DNA of 64,000 bases, taken from Candidatus Avimonas caecicola. GTDB taxonomy: Bacteria; Bacillota; Clostridia; Oscillospirales; Acutalibacteraceae. Each line of letters starts with the position of its first letter. Positions within the stretch are counted from its first letter, which is position 1. The notes beneath the pieces are model-generated. The model was given only the letters and a program-made list of their open reading frames with translations. It searched no databases and had not been told where the DNA came from. Both the position numbers and the translations under genes were made by a program. Positions 37,021 to 46,119 of this stretch are shown one piece after another. Location of the stretch: contig CAJFTG010000001.1 of the NCBI GenBank assembly GCA_904419875.1, forward strand, positions 1 to 64,000, in the 5' to 3' direction.

Positions 37021-38258
37021 ACCGTTATGAAAGCGCTAAAGAATGGTACGCCCGGTACGGCGTGGATACCGAGGCGGCGATGGCCGTGCTGCAAAACGTC
37101 CCGGTTTCCCTGCACTGCTGGCAGGGGGACGACGTTATCGGTTTCGACCAGAAGGGGGCTCTCTCCGGCGGCATCCAGACCACCGGCGATTACCCCGGAC
37201 GCGCGCGGAACCCGGAGGAGCTGATGGCGGACATCGACAGGGCGTTCGGCCTGATTCCGGGGAAAAAGAAGCTGAATCTTCACGCAAGCTACGCCATTTT
37301 TGAGGACGGGGAGTTTGCCGACCGCGACCGCATCCAGCCCCGGCACTTCGCCAAATGGGTGGAATTTGCCCGGGCACGGGGATGGGGGCTGGATTTTAAC
37401 CCCACCTTCTTTTCCCACCCGATGGCCAAGGACAGCCTGACGCTCTCCTCCCCCGACGAGCACGTCCGCCGTTTCTGGGTGGAGCACGGAAAGCGCTGCC
37501 TGGAAATCGCCCGGTATTTCGCGGAGCAGACCGGCCTTCCCTGCGTCATGAACATCTGGATTCCGGACGGGTACAAGGATATCCCGGCCGACCGGCTGGG
37601 GCCGCGCGCCCGGTTTAAGCAGTCGCTGGACGAGATCCTGTCGGTCCCCTACGACAGGGAGAAGGTGTTCGTCTGCCTGGAATCCAAGGTGTTCGGCATC
37701 GGGCTGGAATCCTACACGGTGGGCAGCGCGGAATTCGGCATGGGGTACGCGGCGCAGAAGGGGATCGTCCCGCTGATGGACAACGGCCACTACCATCCGA
37801 CCGAGGCGGTGTCCGACAAGATCTCCTCCCTGCTGCTGTTCCACGACCGGCTGGCCCTGCACATCACCCGCCCCGTGCGCTGGGATTCCGACCATGTGGT
37901 CCTGTTCGACGACGAAACCCGGGAAATCGCCCGGGAGGTGGTGCGCTGCGGAGCGCTCGACCGGGTGTTCCTGGCGACCGATTATTTTGATGCGTCCATC
38001 AACCGCATCAGCGCCTGGGTCACCGGCGGTCGGAGCGTGCAGAAGGCGCTGCTCTTCGCCCTCCTTCAGCCCAACGAGGCAATGAAGGCGATGCAGGACA
38101 GCGGCGATTTCACCTCCCTGATGGTGCTGCAGGAGGAGATGAAGACGCTGCCGTTCGGCGACATATGGGCGGAGTACCTTGCCCGCCAGCAGGTGCCGGC
38201 GGAGTATCTGCCGGAAGTGCGGAAATATGAAAAGAAGGTTTTGGAGGCACGGCAATGA
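37017..38258 (+). CDS. rhaA: L-rhamnose isomerase
   Basis: YARYGVDTEAAMAVLQNVPVSLHCWQGDDVIGFD..., LNLHASYAIFEDGEFADRD; ATGA overlap with rhaB. Confidence 0.96.
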   Translation: MNRYESAKEWYARYGVDTEAAMAVLQNVPVSLHCWQGDDVIGFDQKGALSGGIQTTGDYPGRARNPEELMADIDRAFGLIPGKKKLNLHASYAIFEDGEFADRDRIQPRHFAKWVEFARARGWGLDFNPTFFSHPMAKDSLTLSSPDEHVRRFWVEHGKRCLEIARYFAEQTGLPCVMNIWIPDGYKDIPADRLGPRARFKQSLDEILSVPYDREKVFVCLESKVFGIGLESYTVGSAEFGMGYAAQKGIVPLMDNGHYHPTEAVSDKISSLLLFHDRLALHITRPVRWDSDHVVLFDDETREIAREVVRCGALDRVFLATDYFDASINRISAWVTGGRSVQKALLFALLQPNEAMKAMQDSGDFTSLMVLQEEMKTLPFGDIWAEYLARQQVPAEYLPEVRKYEKKVLEARQ

Positions 38259-39070
38259 AAGATATTCTCACAGCCCCCTTTGTCAGGGAAATGGCTGAAA
38301 CCACGGCCAACATGTACCGGCTCGGCTGGGACGAGCGCAACGGCGGAAACATCAGCTGCCTGCTGGATGAAGCAGAGGCGGCGGAATACCTGGACCTCGG
38401 CCGCGTGCTGCGCACCATCCCGACCGGCTTTGACGCCGGGCCGCTGAAGGGAAAGCTCCTGATCGTCACCGGCACGGGAAAATACTTCAAAAACGTGCAG
38501 AAGGACCCGGAAACCAACCTCGGCGTCATCCGCATCGCGCAGGACGGGACCACGGCGGAGCTGCTGTGGGGCTATGCCGACGGCGGCCGGTTTACCAGCG
38601 AGCTGCCCGCCCACCTGATGAGCCATATGGCCCGGCTTTCGGTGGACCCGGAAAACCGCGTGGTCATGCACAGCCACCCCACCCATACCCTGGCGATGAA
38701 CTATGTCCATGAACTGGACGAGCGGGCGCTCACCCACACCCTGTGGGAGATGTGCACGGAATGCATCGTGGTATTCCCGGACGGCGTGGGCGTGCTGCCG
38801 TGGATGCTTTGCGGGACGAATTCCATCGGGGAAGCAACGGCGGAAAAAATGAAGCAGTACCGCCTGGTCGTCTGGGGGATGCACGGCATTTACGGCGCGG
38901 GCCGAACCATGGACGAAACCTTCGGCCTGATCGAGACGGTGGAAAAGGCGGCGCAGATTTACATGCTCACCTGCGGCCGCCCGCGGCTCAACACCATCCG
39001 GGACGACCAGCTTCAGGAAATTGCCGAAGCCTTCGGCGTCAATTACCGCCGGGACTTCCTGAACCTGTAA
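38255..39070 (+). CDS. rhaD: Rhamnulose-1-phosphate aldolase
   Basis: GWDERNGGNISCLLDEAEA, VVMHSHPTHTLAM, MHGIYGAGRTMDETFGLIETVEKAA; ATGA overlap with rhaA. Confidence 0.95.
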   Translation: MKDILTAPFVREMAETTANMYRLGWDERNGGNISCLLDEAEAAEYLDLGRVLRTIPTGFDAGPLKGKLLIVTGTGKYFKNVQKDPETNLGVIRIAQDGTTAELLWGYADGGRFTSELPAHLMSHMARLSVDPENRVVMHSHPTHTLAMNYVHELDERALTHTLWEMCTECIVVFPDGVGVLPWMLCGTNSIGEATAEKMKQYRLVVWGMHGIYGAGRTMDETFGLIETVEKAAQIYMLTCGRPRLNTIRDDQLQEIAEAFGVNYRRDFLNL

Positions 39071-39120
39071 CGCCCGTATCCGCCATACGCACCCACGACA
39101 AATACAAAGGAGGGACGGCC

Positions 39121-42069
39121 ATGAAAAACAACTGGACAGCTCTGCTCGGCCGGGATCTGACCCCTTACCGCTGCCTGCCCTTCTGGAGCTGGAACGACCG
39201 GCTTGAAGATGCGGAGCTGACGCGCCAGATCCGGCAGATGAAGCAGGCAGGGATGGGCGGCTTCTTCATGCACGCGCGCAGCGGCCTGCTGACGGAATAC
39301 CTGAGCGACGCCTGGTTCCACGCCGTGGAGGTCTGCAAGGACGAGGCCGCCCGGCAGGGCATGGAAGCGTGGTGCTACGATGAAAACGGCTGGCCGAGCG
39401 GCTTTGCCGGCATGAAACTGCTCGAGGACCCGGGCAACTGGGTGCACTACCTGACCTGCCGGAAGACCGACCGGTTCGACCCCGCCGCCCTGGCCGTTTA
39501 TTGCCTGGAGGGGGATATCCTCCGCCGGGCGCCGGCGGACGCCGGGCAAGCCGAATACTGGTGCGTTTATGACCATACCAACGGCTCGGTGGTTGATATT
39601 CTGAACCCGCGGGTGGTCCGGCGCTTTATCGAAGAAACCCACGAGCGGTATTTCGAACGGTTCCCCGCCGATTTCAGCCGGACGTTTGCCGGCTTCTTCA
39701 CCGACGAGCCGCAGTATTTCCGCTGGGAAACCGCTTATACCCCGGTGATGCTGGAAGCGTACCGGGAAGCATACGGCCAGGACCTGCTGGACGTGCTCGG
39801 CGCGCTGTTTATCGACTGCCGGCAGGCGCCTGAGCTGCGTTATCGCTACTGGAAGCTGATGAACCGCCTGTTCACGGATTCCTTCATCCGCCAGATTTAC
39901 GACTGGTGCGAAGCGCACGGCTGCCAGATCACCGGCCACGCTGTGGAGGAGCAGCAGCTCTCTACCCAGATGTGGTGCTGCGCCGGCGTCATGCCCTTTT
40001 ACGAATACGAGCATATCCCGGGGGTGGACTGGCTCGGCCGGGAGATCGCCACTGAAATCATGCCGCGGCAGGTTTCCTCCGTCGCGCAGCAGCTGGGCCG
40101 GCCGCAGGTTCTCACCGAATCGTTCGCCTGCGCCGGCTGGGACGCCACGCCGCGGGAGCTCAAGCGCATCGGGGAATGGCAGTACGTGCATGGGGTCAAC
40201 CGGATGTGCACCCACCTGACCCCCTACTCCATCCGCGGCAACCGCAAGAAAGACCATCCCGGCTTCTTTTCCGAACACAGCCCATGGTTCTCCGAACTGC
40301 GGCGGTTCAACGATTATTTCTCCGCCCTGGGCTGCATGCTGTCCCAAAGCGAGGAGGTGGTCCACGCCGCCGTGCTCCACCCCATGCATTCCGCCTACCT
40401 CACCTACGACCGCCGCCGGGACGCGGCGTCCGTCGCGCCGCTGGAGCAGGCGTTCGCCGGCCTTGTGGAGCGGCTGGGCGGCGCCCATATCGGGCACCAT
40501 TACCTGGACGAAACCCTTCTGGCGAAATACGGCAGGGTGGAAGGGGGCGCGCTCATCGTGGGCCGCTGCCGCTACGATTCCCTGATTATTCCGGATATGC
40601 CCTGCATCGACGGCGCCACCGCCGCGCTTCTGCGGGAATATGTGCGAAACGGCGGACGACTCTATCTCGACGGGCAGCGGCCCTCGCTGGTGGACGGCCG
40701 TCCGGCGGAAACCGGATGGCTGGTTTCGAACCTTTCCTGGGAAGAGCTGGCACAGGAGGAAATCCGGGTGGACGACCCCGCCACCGCCGTACGTTCCACC
40801 CTCCGGCGTTCCGAAAACGGCGACTTCCTGTTCGCCGTCAACCTTTCCGAGGATACCGCCTGCACGCTGCGGTACCGCCTGCGCGCTGAGGGCGCGGCGC
40901 TGTTCTTCCCGCTCACCGGCGAATGCCGCCCTCTCGCCTATGAAAAGGACGGCGACGGGATTGACCTGACCCTCCATTTCAAGCCGGGCCAGTCCCACAT
41001 CGTCCTGCTCGGCCCGACGGAACCCGCCCCCTCCCCGGCGCCGGAGCAGCGCGAGCGGCACGGCCGGCGCGAACAGCCTCCCCGCGCCGGCCTGGCCGAC
41101 TGCGCCGACAACACCCTGAAGCTGGATTACGTGCGGATTTCCTACGACGGCGTCCGCTACACCGCGCCCCTCCCCATCCCCGCGGCGGCCGACACCCTTT
41201 TGCGGCGGCGGACCAACGGCGACGTGTACCTGAAGTATTCGTTCACCGTGCGGGATCTGCCGGAATCGCTGGCGGCGGAGATCGAGCCGATGCATGTGCA
41301 GGCGGTCTGGCTCAACGGAAAGGCGATTGCCGCGGACGGCGAGGGCACCCTGGAAAAAAGCTTCCTGCGCGCGGATATCCGCAACGACGTGCGGGTGGGG
41401 GAAAACGAGCTGGTCTGCCGGATAGAATACCGGCAGCCGGACACCGTTTACGAGGTTCTTTTTGACCGGGCCGACGTCACCGAAAGCCTGATTAACTGCC
41501 TGACCTACGACACCGAAATCGACGCGGCGTATCTGCGCGGGCAATTCGGCGTGTGCTCGCTTGGCGGCTACGCCGATGTCCGGCCGGGCATTGCCCTGTC
41601 CGACGGCCCCTTTGTCCTCACCGCCCTTCCCCGGGAAATGGAGAGCGCCCGCCTGAACCGGCAGGGTTTTCCCTTCTTCGCCGGCCGCATGACCCTCCGT
41701 TTCTCGGTGGAGCTGGAGAATCCGGACTGTTCCCTGCGGCTTTACGGGCGGTATGCCACCGCCCAGGTGCGGGTAAACGGGGTGGAGTTCCCTCCCCTGC
41801 TGTTCGAAGACGAGGTTGACGTGCACCGCGCCCTGCGCCCAGGGAGCAACGAGCTGTGCATCACTCTTTGCTGCAGCAACCGCAACCTTCTCGGCCCCTC
41901 CCATGTGAAGGACGACCCGGAGCCGCTGATGGTCTTCCCGGACCATTTCGACCTGGGTAAGGACTGGCAGGACGGGAAGAACCCCCGTTATACGGATTCC
42001 TACTCTTTTGTGGACTTCGGCCTGGACGAATGGGAGTGGGTTCCTCTCGTGCAGGACAGTTTCTGCTGA
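39121..42069 (+). CDS. GH106-like glycosyl hydrolase (putative alpha-L-rhamnosidase)
   Basis: PFWSWNDRLEDAELTRQIRQMKQAGMGGFFMHARSGLLTEYLS..., CYDENGWPSGFAGM, FTDEPQYF; directly downstream of rhaBAD. Confidence 0.82.
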   Translation: MKNNWTALLGRDLTPYRCLPFWSWNDRLEDAELTRQIRQMKQAGMGGFFMHARSGLLTEYLSDAWFHAVEVCKDEAARQGMEAWCYDENGWPSGFAGMKLLEDPGNWVHYLTCRKTDRFDPAALAVYCLEGDILRRAPADAGQAEYWCVYDHTNGSVVDILNPRVVRRFIEETHERYFERFPADFSRTFAGFFTDEPQYFRWETAYTPVMLEAYREAYGQDLLDVLGALFIDCRQAPELRYRYWKLMNRLFTDSFIRQIYDWCEAHGCQITGHAVEEQQLSTQMWCCAGVMPFYEYEHIPGVDWLGREIATEIMPRQVSSVAQQLGRPQVLTESFACAGWDATPRELKRIGEWQYVHGVNRMCTHLTPYSIRGNRKKDHPGFFSEHSPWFSELRRFNDYFSALGCMLSQSEEVVHAAVLHPMHSAYLTYDRRRDAASVAPLEQAFAGLVERLGGAHIGHHYLDETLLAKYGRVEGGALIVGRCRYDSLIIPDMPCIDGATAALLREYVRNGGRLYLDGQRPSLVDGRPAETGWLVSNLSWEELAQEEIRVDDPATAVRSTLRRSENGDFLFAVNLSEDTACTLRYRLRAEGAALFFPLTGECRPLAYEKDGDGIDLTLHFKPGQSHIVLLGPTEPAPSPAPEQRERHGRREQPPRAGLADCADNTLKLDYVRISYDGVRYTAPLPIPAAADTLLRRRTNGDVYLKYSFTVRDLPESLAAEIEPMHVQAVWLNGKAIAADGEGTLEKSFLRADIRNDVRVGENELVCRIEYRQPDTVYEVLFDRADVTESLINCLTYDTEIDAAYLRGQFGVCSLGGYADVRPGIALSDGPFVLTALPREMESARLNRQGFPFFAGRMTLRFSVELENPDCSLRLYGRYATAQVRVNGVEFPPLLFEDEVDVHRALRPGSNELCITLCCSNRNLLGPSHVKDDPEPLMVFPDHFDLGKDWQDGKNPRYTDSYSFVDFGLDEWEWVPLVQDSFC

Positions 42070-42290
42070 AGCGGCAAAACACACGGCTTTTCCTCCGCAT
42101 GTCGGAGGATGTCGGGCGGAAAAGGCAGGGTTCCCACTGTTTCTCCTCCTCACTCCCCCTCGCTCCACCCCGATCCTGTCCGGCTTTTCTCCGGTTAGAA
42201 TTCGAGCCGGGGCGCCGTCACGTACACAACACCTGTGGGGCATACGGGCAGACAAAAAAGCGCGCCCCGACACCATACCGGCAGAAAATT

Positions 42291-42332
42291 GTAAAGAGAG
42301 GCGTACCGCCGCGACGGTACGCCTCTCTTTAC
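42291..42332. terminator. Bidirectional terminator between convergent GH106-like and GH140-like genes
   Basis: GTAAAGAGAGGCGTACC-gccgcgac-GGTACGCCTCTCTTTAC, perfect 17-bp stem overlapping the GH140-like stop codon. Confidence 0.88.
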
Positions 42333-43549
42333 TTGGCCCGCAGCAGCAGGATGTAGTCGCCGTTTTTGTTCGGCGGCATAAACACACATTTACCGCGGTA
42401 ATCCTCCCGGGCTTCCAGTGTCACACCGCACGAGGTGTCGTACCACTGCGCCCGCACACAGGAAAAGTGCCGCTCCACATCCACGAAGATTCGGCGGTGG
42501 CGGGTCGGATAGATCAGCAGGTAATCGTCGCCCACGGCGCTCAGGCAGTTGGCGGACGCGCTGCTCGGCCGGAGCGAAAGCAGGTCGATAAAGGAGATCA
42601 GCTTGTTCACATGCTTGACCTGCAGCGCCATCGGGCGGTGCAGCGCTTCCTTCCAGCGATACGGGTATTCTTCGTTCCGCTCCGTCTGAAAGCACCAAAC
42701 GCTCTGATGCCCGTAGGTATGGCCCAGGGCGCCGCTGACCAGATTGCTGTACATCCGGCGGCGAAGATCGGCCGCCGTCCAGCGGTATCCCCAGTCCCGG
42801 CAGAAATCCGCAGGGAAATCCTCATAAAAGCACTCCGCATCGAGGCACGGCTTGTTTTCGGCCTCCAGGGTTCGCGCCACCATGCGATGGCTGTTCCATC
42901 CCCCGAAAGCGTGGCCCGACTGGATCGAATGGAAATCGATATAAACGCGTCCCCGCAGATAATCGACCGAGGACGCCTCGCCGCAGGGATGGTAGGTCAT
43001 CAGGTGCCTTTTCCCCTCTCCCCGGCGGATTCCCGCCGCCATCGCGTCAATGACGGAGCGGTGGCGCTCGTTTTCAATCGGACGGTCCCCGCCGAGCATC
43101 CAGATCAGATTGTCAAACCGGCCGGCAAACGCGCCGAGCCATTGGCCGTAAGCAAACGCATTCTCCGGCGTAAACACCTCGGGGCCAATTCCCCATTTCC
43201 GGTTGAATTTGTCTCCCCAGGTCGGCAGCAGCGTAACGGTCATCCCACGGCGGGCCGCCTCCTGAAGAAGAAAAGCCGCCAGCTCAAAATAGGGTTCATT
43301 CGGCCGGCAGGGATCCCCGTCAAGGAAGGGCAGCTCCCCCTCCCGGTTGGGCCGGCGCAGTCCGTCGAACTCGGATATGGCCGACACCTGGACGGTATTG
43401 AAGCCTTGAGCGGACCGGATGCTCAGATATTCCACAATCTCCCCGCGGCTAAGCCGCTGCAGCAGGGTCCAGGCGGTATCGGCCAGGTAAGGAAACAGCT
43501 TTCCCGCTTCATTGACGATATACCGCCCGTTTGCACTGATTTTCAGCAT
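42329..43549 (-). CDS. DUF4038-type glycoside hydrolase (GH140 apiosidase-like)
   Basis: KLFPYLADTAWTLLQRLSRGEIVEYLSIRSAQGFNTVQVSA..., NLIWMLGGDRPIEN, YHPCGEASS, CLDAECFYEDF, GHTYGHQSVWCF. Confidence 0.8.
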   Translation of the reverse strand: MLKISANGRYIVNEAGKLFPYLADTAWTLLQRLSRGEIVEYLSIRSAQGFNTVQVSAISEFDGLRRPNREGELPFLDGDPCRPNEPYFELAAFLLQEAARRGMTVTLLPTWGDKFNRKWGIGPEVFTPENAFAYGQWLGAFAGRFDNLIWMLGGDRPIENERHRSVIDAMAAGIRRGEGKRHLMTYHPCGEASSVDYLRGRVYIDFHSIQSGHAFGGWNSHRMVARTLEAENKPCLDAECFYEDFPADFCRDWGYRWTAADLRRRMYSNLVSGALGHTYGHQSVWCFQTERNEEYPYRWKEALHRPMALQVKHVNKLISFIDLLSLRPSSASANCLSAVGDDYLLIYPTRHRRIFVDVERHFSCVRAQWYDTSCGVTLEAREDYRGKCVFMPPNKNGDYILLLRAK

Positions 43550-43633
43550 ATTGCTCCCTTGTCCTTTGCTATAAGCACACGCGCCGTATCCACGCCGGCG
43601 GCGGTTCCTCTTCCTTTTCCAATAAACGGTGTG

Positions 43634-44875
43634 TCAACGGAGAAGCTCTGCGACACGTACCACGCGGTTGACGCCGTAATCATAGCCGACCGCATGGAAG
43701 GCAAGCATTCCGTTTTCCGGATCCTGCATGAAGGGCAGCTTCTGCCCATTATCGATCCAGCGGACAGCCTGGATCTTGTCGAATACCCCGCTGAAGGCTG
43801 CCACACGGCCGCTCCCGCTGCCGACCGTTACATGCTCCGAACCACAGATCGGCAGGTCGAATAAAAACAGATACAGCCGTCCATCCGCCGTACGCAGGCC
43901 GAAATCCTTTCCTTCCCCCGCGATATCCGCCGGACGGCCGTCGCGCACCGCCGTACCGTATGTATCCATCCAGCTTCCCAAAATCTCCAGAACCGCTTCC
44001 TGCATTTTGGGGATAGTCCCGTCGGCGTTTGGCCCGACGTTCAAAAGCAGATTGGTTCCAACCTTCCGGCAATGGCACAGCACCCGGATCAGCTCGGCCG
44101 GCGACTTGTAATTGTAATCCGCCGAAGAGGCGCCCCAATGGTCGTTCATGGTATAGCACATTTCCGCGGCTACATGTTTGCTCGCGTCGCGGCGGTCCGC
44201 CGGATTGGGCAGCCCCTGCTCAAAGGTCACGCTGTCGATTTCCGGATGGGCAAGTTTGCCCCGGGCGTCCATACCGGTATTGTTGATGATGATGGCATCA
44301 GGCTGGTATTTCCGGATGGTACCGTACAGTTCGTCCAGTTTCCAGTCGGCCTCGGGGCGGTTCCAATTGCCGTCGAACCAGAAGCCGCCTACCCTGCCGT
44401 AATGGGTGCAGAGAATTTCCACCGACTGCCGCAGGTATTCCAGGTACCGGTCAAAGTCCTTTACGAAGGATTCCTCATACCAGTCGATCGTGGTATGATA
44501 AAAGAAGGGGACGATGTCTTCCTGCCGGCAGGCATCCACAAATTCCGCCACCAGATCACGGCCCGCCGGACTGTGGGGTGCGTCGTAATCGTTCAATCCA
44601 CGGGTATCATACAGCGAAAACCCGTCATGGTGCCGCGTCGTGAGCGTGATATACCGCATCCCTGCCCTTTTGGCGGTCCGGGCCAGCTCCCTCGCGTCAA
44701 AGCGCTCCGCTGTGAAGGTGTTTTTCAGCTTTTGGTATTCCTCCGCAGGAATCCGGCCATTGCGCTGAATCCACTCCCCTTTTCCCAGCTGTGAATAAAG
44801 TCCCCAGTGAACAAACAGCCCAAAGGCCATGGATTCGAATTCTTCAACCCGCTTTTCGGTCTTCTGCTTTTCCAT
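43634..44875 (-). CDS. Alpha-L-fucosidase-like (GH29)
   Basis: FGLFVHWGLYSQLGKGEWIQ, GMRYITLTTRHHDGFSLYDTRGLNDYDA, GGFWFDGNWNRPEADWKLDELYGTIRKYQPDAIIINNTG, GTNLLLNVGPNADGTIP. Confidence 0.93.
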   Translation of the reverse strand: MEKQKTEKRVEEFESMAFGLFVHWGLYSQLGKGEWIQRNGRIPAEEYQKLKNTFTAERFDARELARTAKRAGMRYITLTTRHHDGFSLYDTRGLNDYDAPHSPAGRDLVAEFVDACRQEDIVPFFYHTTIDWYEESFVKDFDRYLEYLRQSVEILCTHYGRVGGFWFDGNWNRPEADWKLDELYGTIRKYQPDAIIINNTGMDARGKLAHPEIDSVTFEQGLPNPADRRDASKHVAAEMCYTMNDHWGASSADYNYKSPAELIRVLCHCRKVGTNLLLNVGPNADGTIPKMQEAVLEILGSWMDTYGTAVRDGRPADIAGEGKDFGLRTADGRLYLFLFDLPICGSEHVTVGSGSGRVAAFSGVFDKIQAVRWIDNGQKLPFMQDPENGMLAFHAVGYDYGVNRVVRVAELLR

Positions 44876-44897
44876 GTTTCCGCCTTCTTACCTTAAT

Positions 44898-46019
44898 TTA
44901 CTGTCTGTCCGGTTTCAGCCATGGCGTCACCAACGCGGCAAGCTCGCGGGCAACCCGGCTGTGGGTGTACGCCGACCAGTGCCCGTTTGCCCCCACCCCC
45001 TCCTGCGGACGCTTCGGATGGATTTCCACGCCGTACAGCCGGCGGTCGGGGCGGTCGGCCTGAAAGCGGGCAATCGTCCCGACGATCTCCGGCTTCAGCT
45101 CCATATCCTGCTCGTACAGGTATACGACCGGCACATCCCCGCGCAGGGAGAAAACCTCGTCAAGAAACGCATACAGCCGCCGGGCGAACTCCTCTCTCAG
45201 GCTGCGCAAAGCTGCATCGGTTCGCTCCTCCTCCGGCAGATAGACGCCCGAGCAGTATGGATAATCGTTGGCGCCCAGCTTGATGAACACCATATCCACC
45301 GGATTCGCCCGCATATCCCACCGGGTTGGCGGAAGGCCGTAATGCCCGTGCAGCATTTTATCGGTATAGGGGTACAGTTCCGGGATCAGGTTCACGGTAT
45401 TCCCGCCGTAATCGTGGAAGATCCCGTTGCCGGACGCGGCCACGCAGGAAAGCTCTGCATCCAGCCGGTCGGCAAGCAGCGACATATAGGTAAGCGACGC
45501 GTTCTCTTCCCGGGTCACAAAGTCAGGGTTTTTGTTCGTACAGATATTGCCGTAACCGCAGGTGATCGAATCGCCGATGAATTCCAGCCGCCGCGGCTTC
45601 GGGCCGGTGGGCTCGGGCGCCCCGGCCCCCATAACGCGGACAGCGGAAACCGCCGCCCGTCCGTACCCCACTTCCGTCTGCTTGACCACCCGGACGGTGT
45701 GCCGCCCCTCCGGCAGCCCTTCGGCAAGCGGGTACCATTTTTCCTCCGCATCCAGCGGGAATCTTGCCGACTGCAGCGGCTCCCCATCCACAAAAACACC
45801 GATATAGGCGCGGTCATTCTCCGCGGCGATGCCGTCCCCCCGGCGGTCGGTCAGCAGGCAGGCATAGGCGGCCGTGCCTTGAAAACGGAATTCAAATCCG
45901 GAGCCGCTCCAGTTGAAAAAGACGGCTCCCGGTATCACCTGCGGCGCCGTGCGCCCGAAAAACCGCACATGGGCGGAATCCGCCGCGCAGGTCCATTCCT
46001 GTTGTGCCATCCGAATCAC
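44898..46019 (-). CDS. SGNH/GDSL hydrolase with N-terminal beta-sandwich (CE2-like carbohydrate esterase)
   Basis: FIGDSITCGYGNICTNKNPDFVTREENASLTYMSLLADRL, FIKLGANDYPYCSGV, C-terminal NGHWSAYTHSRVA. Confidence 0.82.
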   Translation of the reverse strand: MIRMAQQEWTCAADSAHVRFFGRTAPQVIPGAVFFNWSGSGFEFRFQGTAAYACLLTDRRGDGIAAENDRAYIGVFVDGEPLQSARFPLDAEEKWYPLAEGLPEGRHTVRVVKQTEVGYGRAAVSAVRVMGAGAPEPTGPKPRRLEFIGDSITCGYGNICTNKNPDFVTREENASLTYMSLLADRLDAELSCVAASGNGIFHDYGGNTVNLIPELYPYTDKMLHGHYGLPPTRWDMRANPVDMVFIKLGANDYPYCSGVYLPEEERTDAALRSLREEFARRLYAFLDEVFSLRGDVPVVYLYEQDMELKPEIVGTIARFQADRPDRRLYGVEIHPKRPQEGVGANGHWSAYTHSRVARELAALVTPWLKPDRQ

Positions 46020-46119
46020 TCCTTATCATTTTACCGCATTTTACTTGAAGCAGGAGATAAGGCCCCGCAAAGAAAGCGTCCAGCAGGCAGCCGGCCTGCT
46101 GGACGCTCCGGTCCGGTTT

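Noticed and set aside
37028-37041. cre-like TGAAAGCGCTAAAG at the start of rhaA
   Set aside because: Only the left part matches the cre consensus and it lies inside a coding sequence; not enough support for CcpA control.
39043-42387. 1114-aa minus ORF opposite the GH106-like gene
   Set aside because: Shadow ORF; the + strand product has recognisable glycosidase motifs and translational coupling context.
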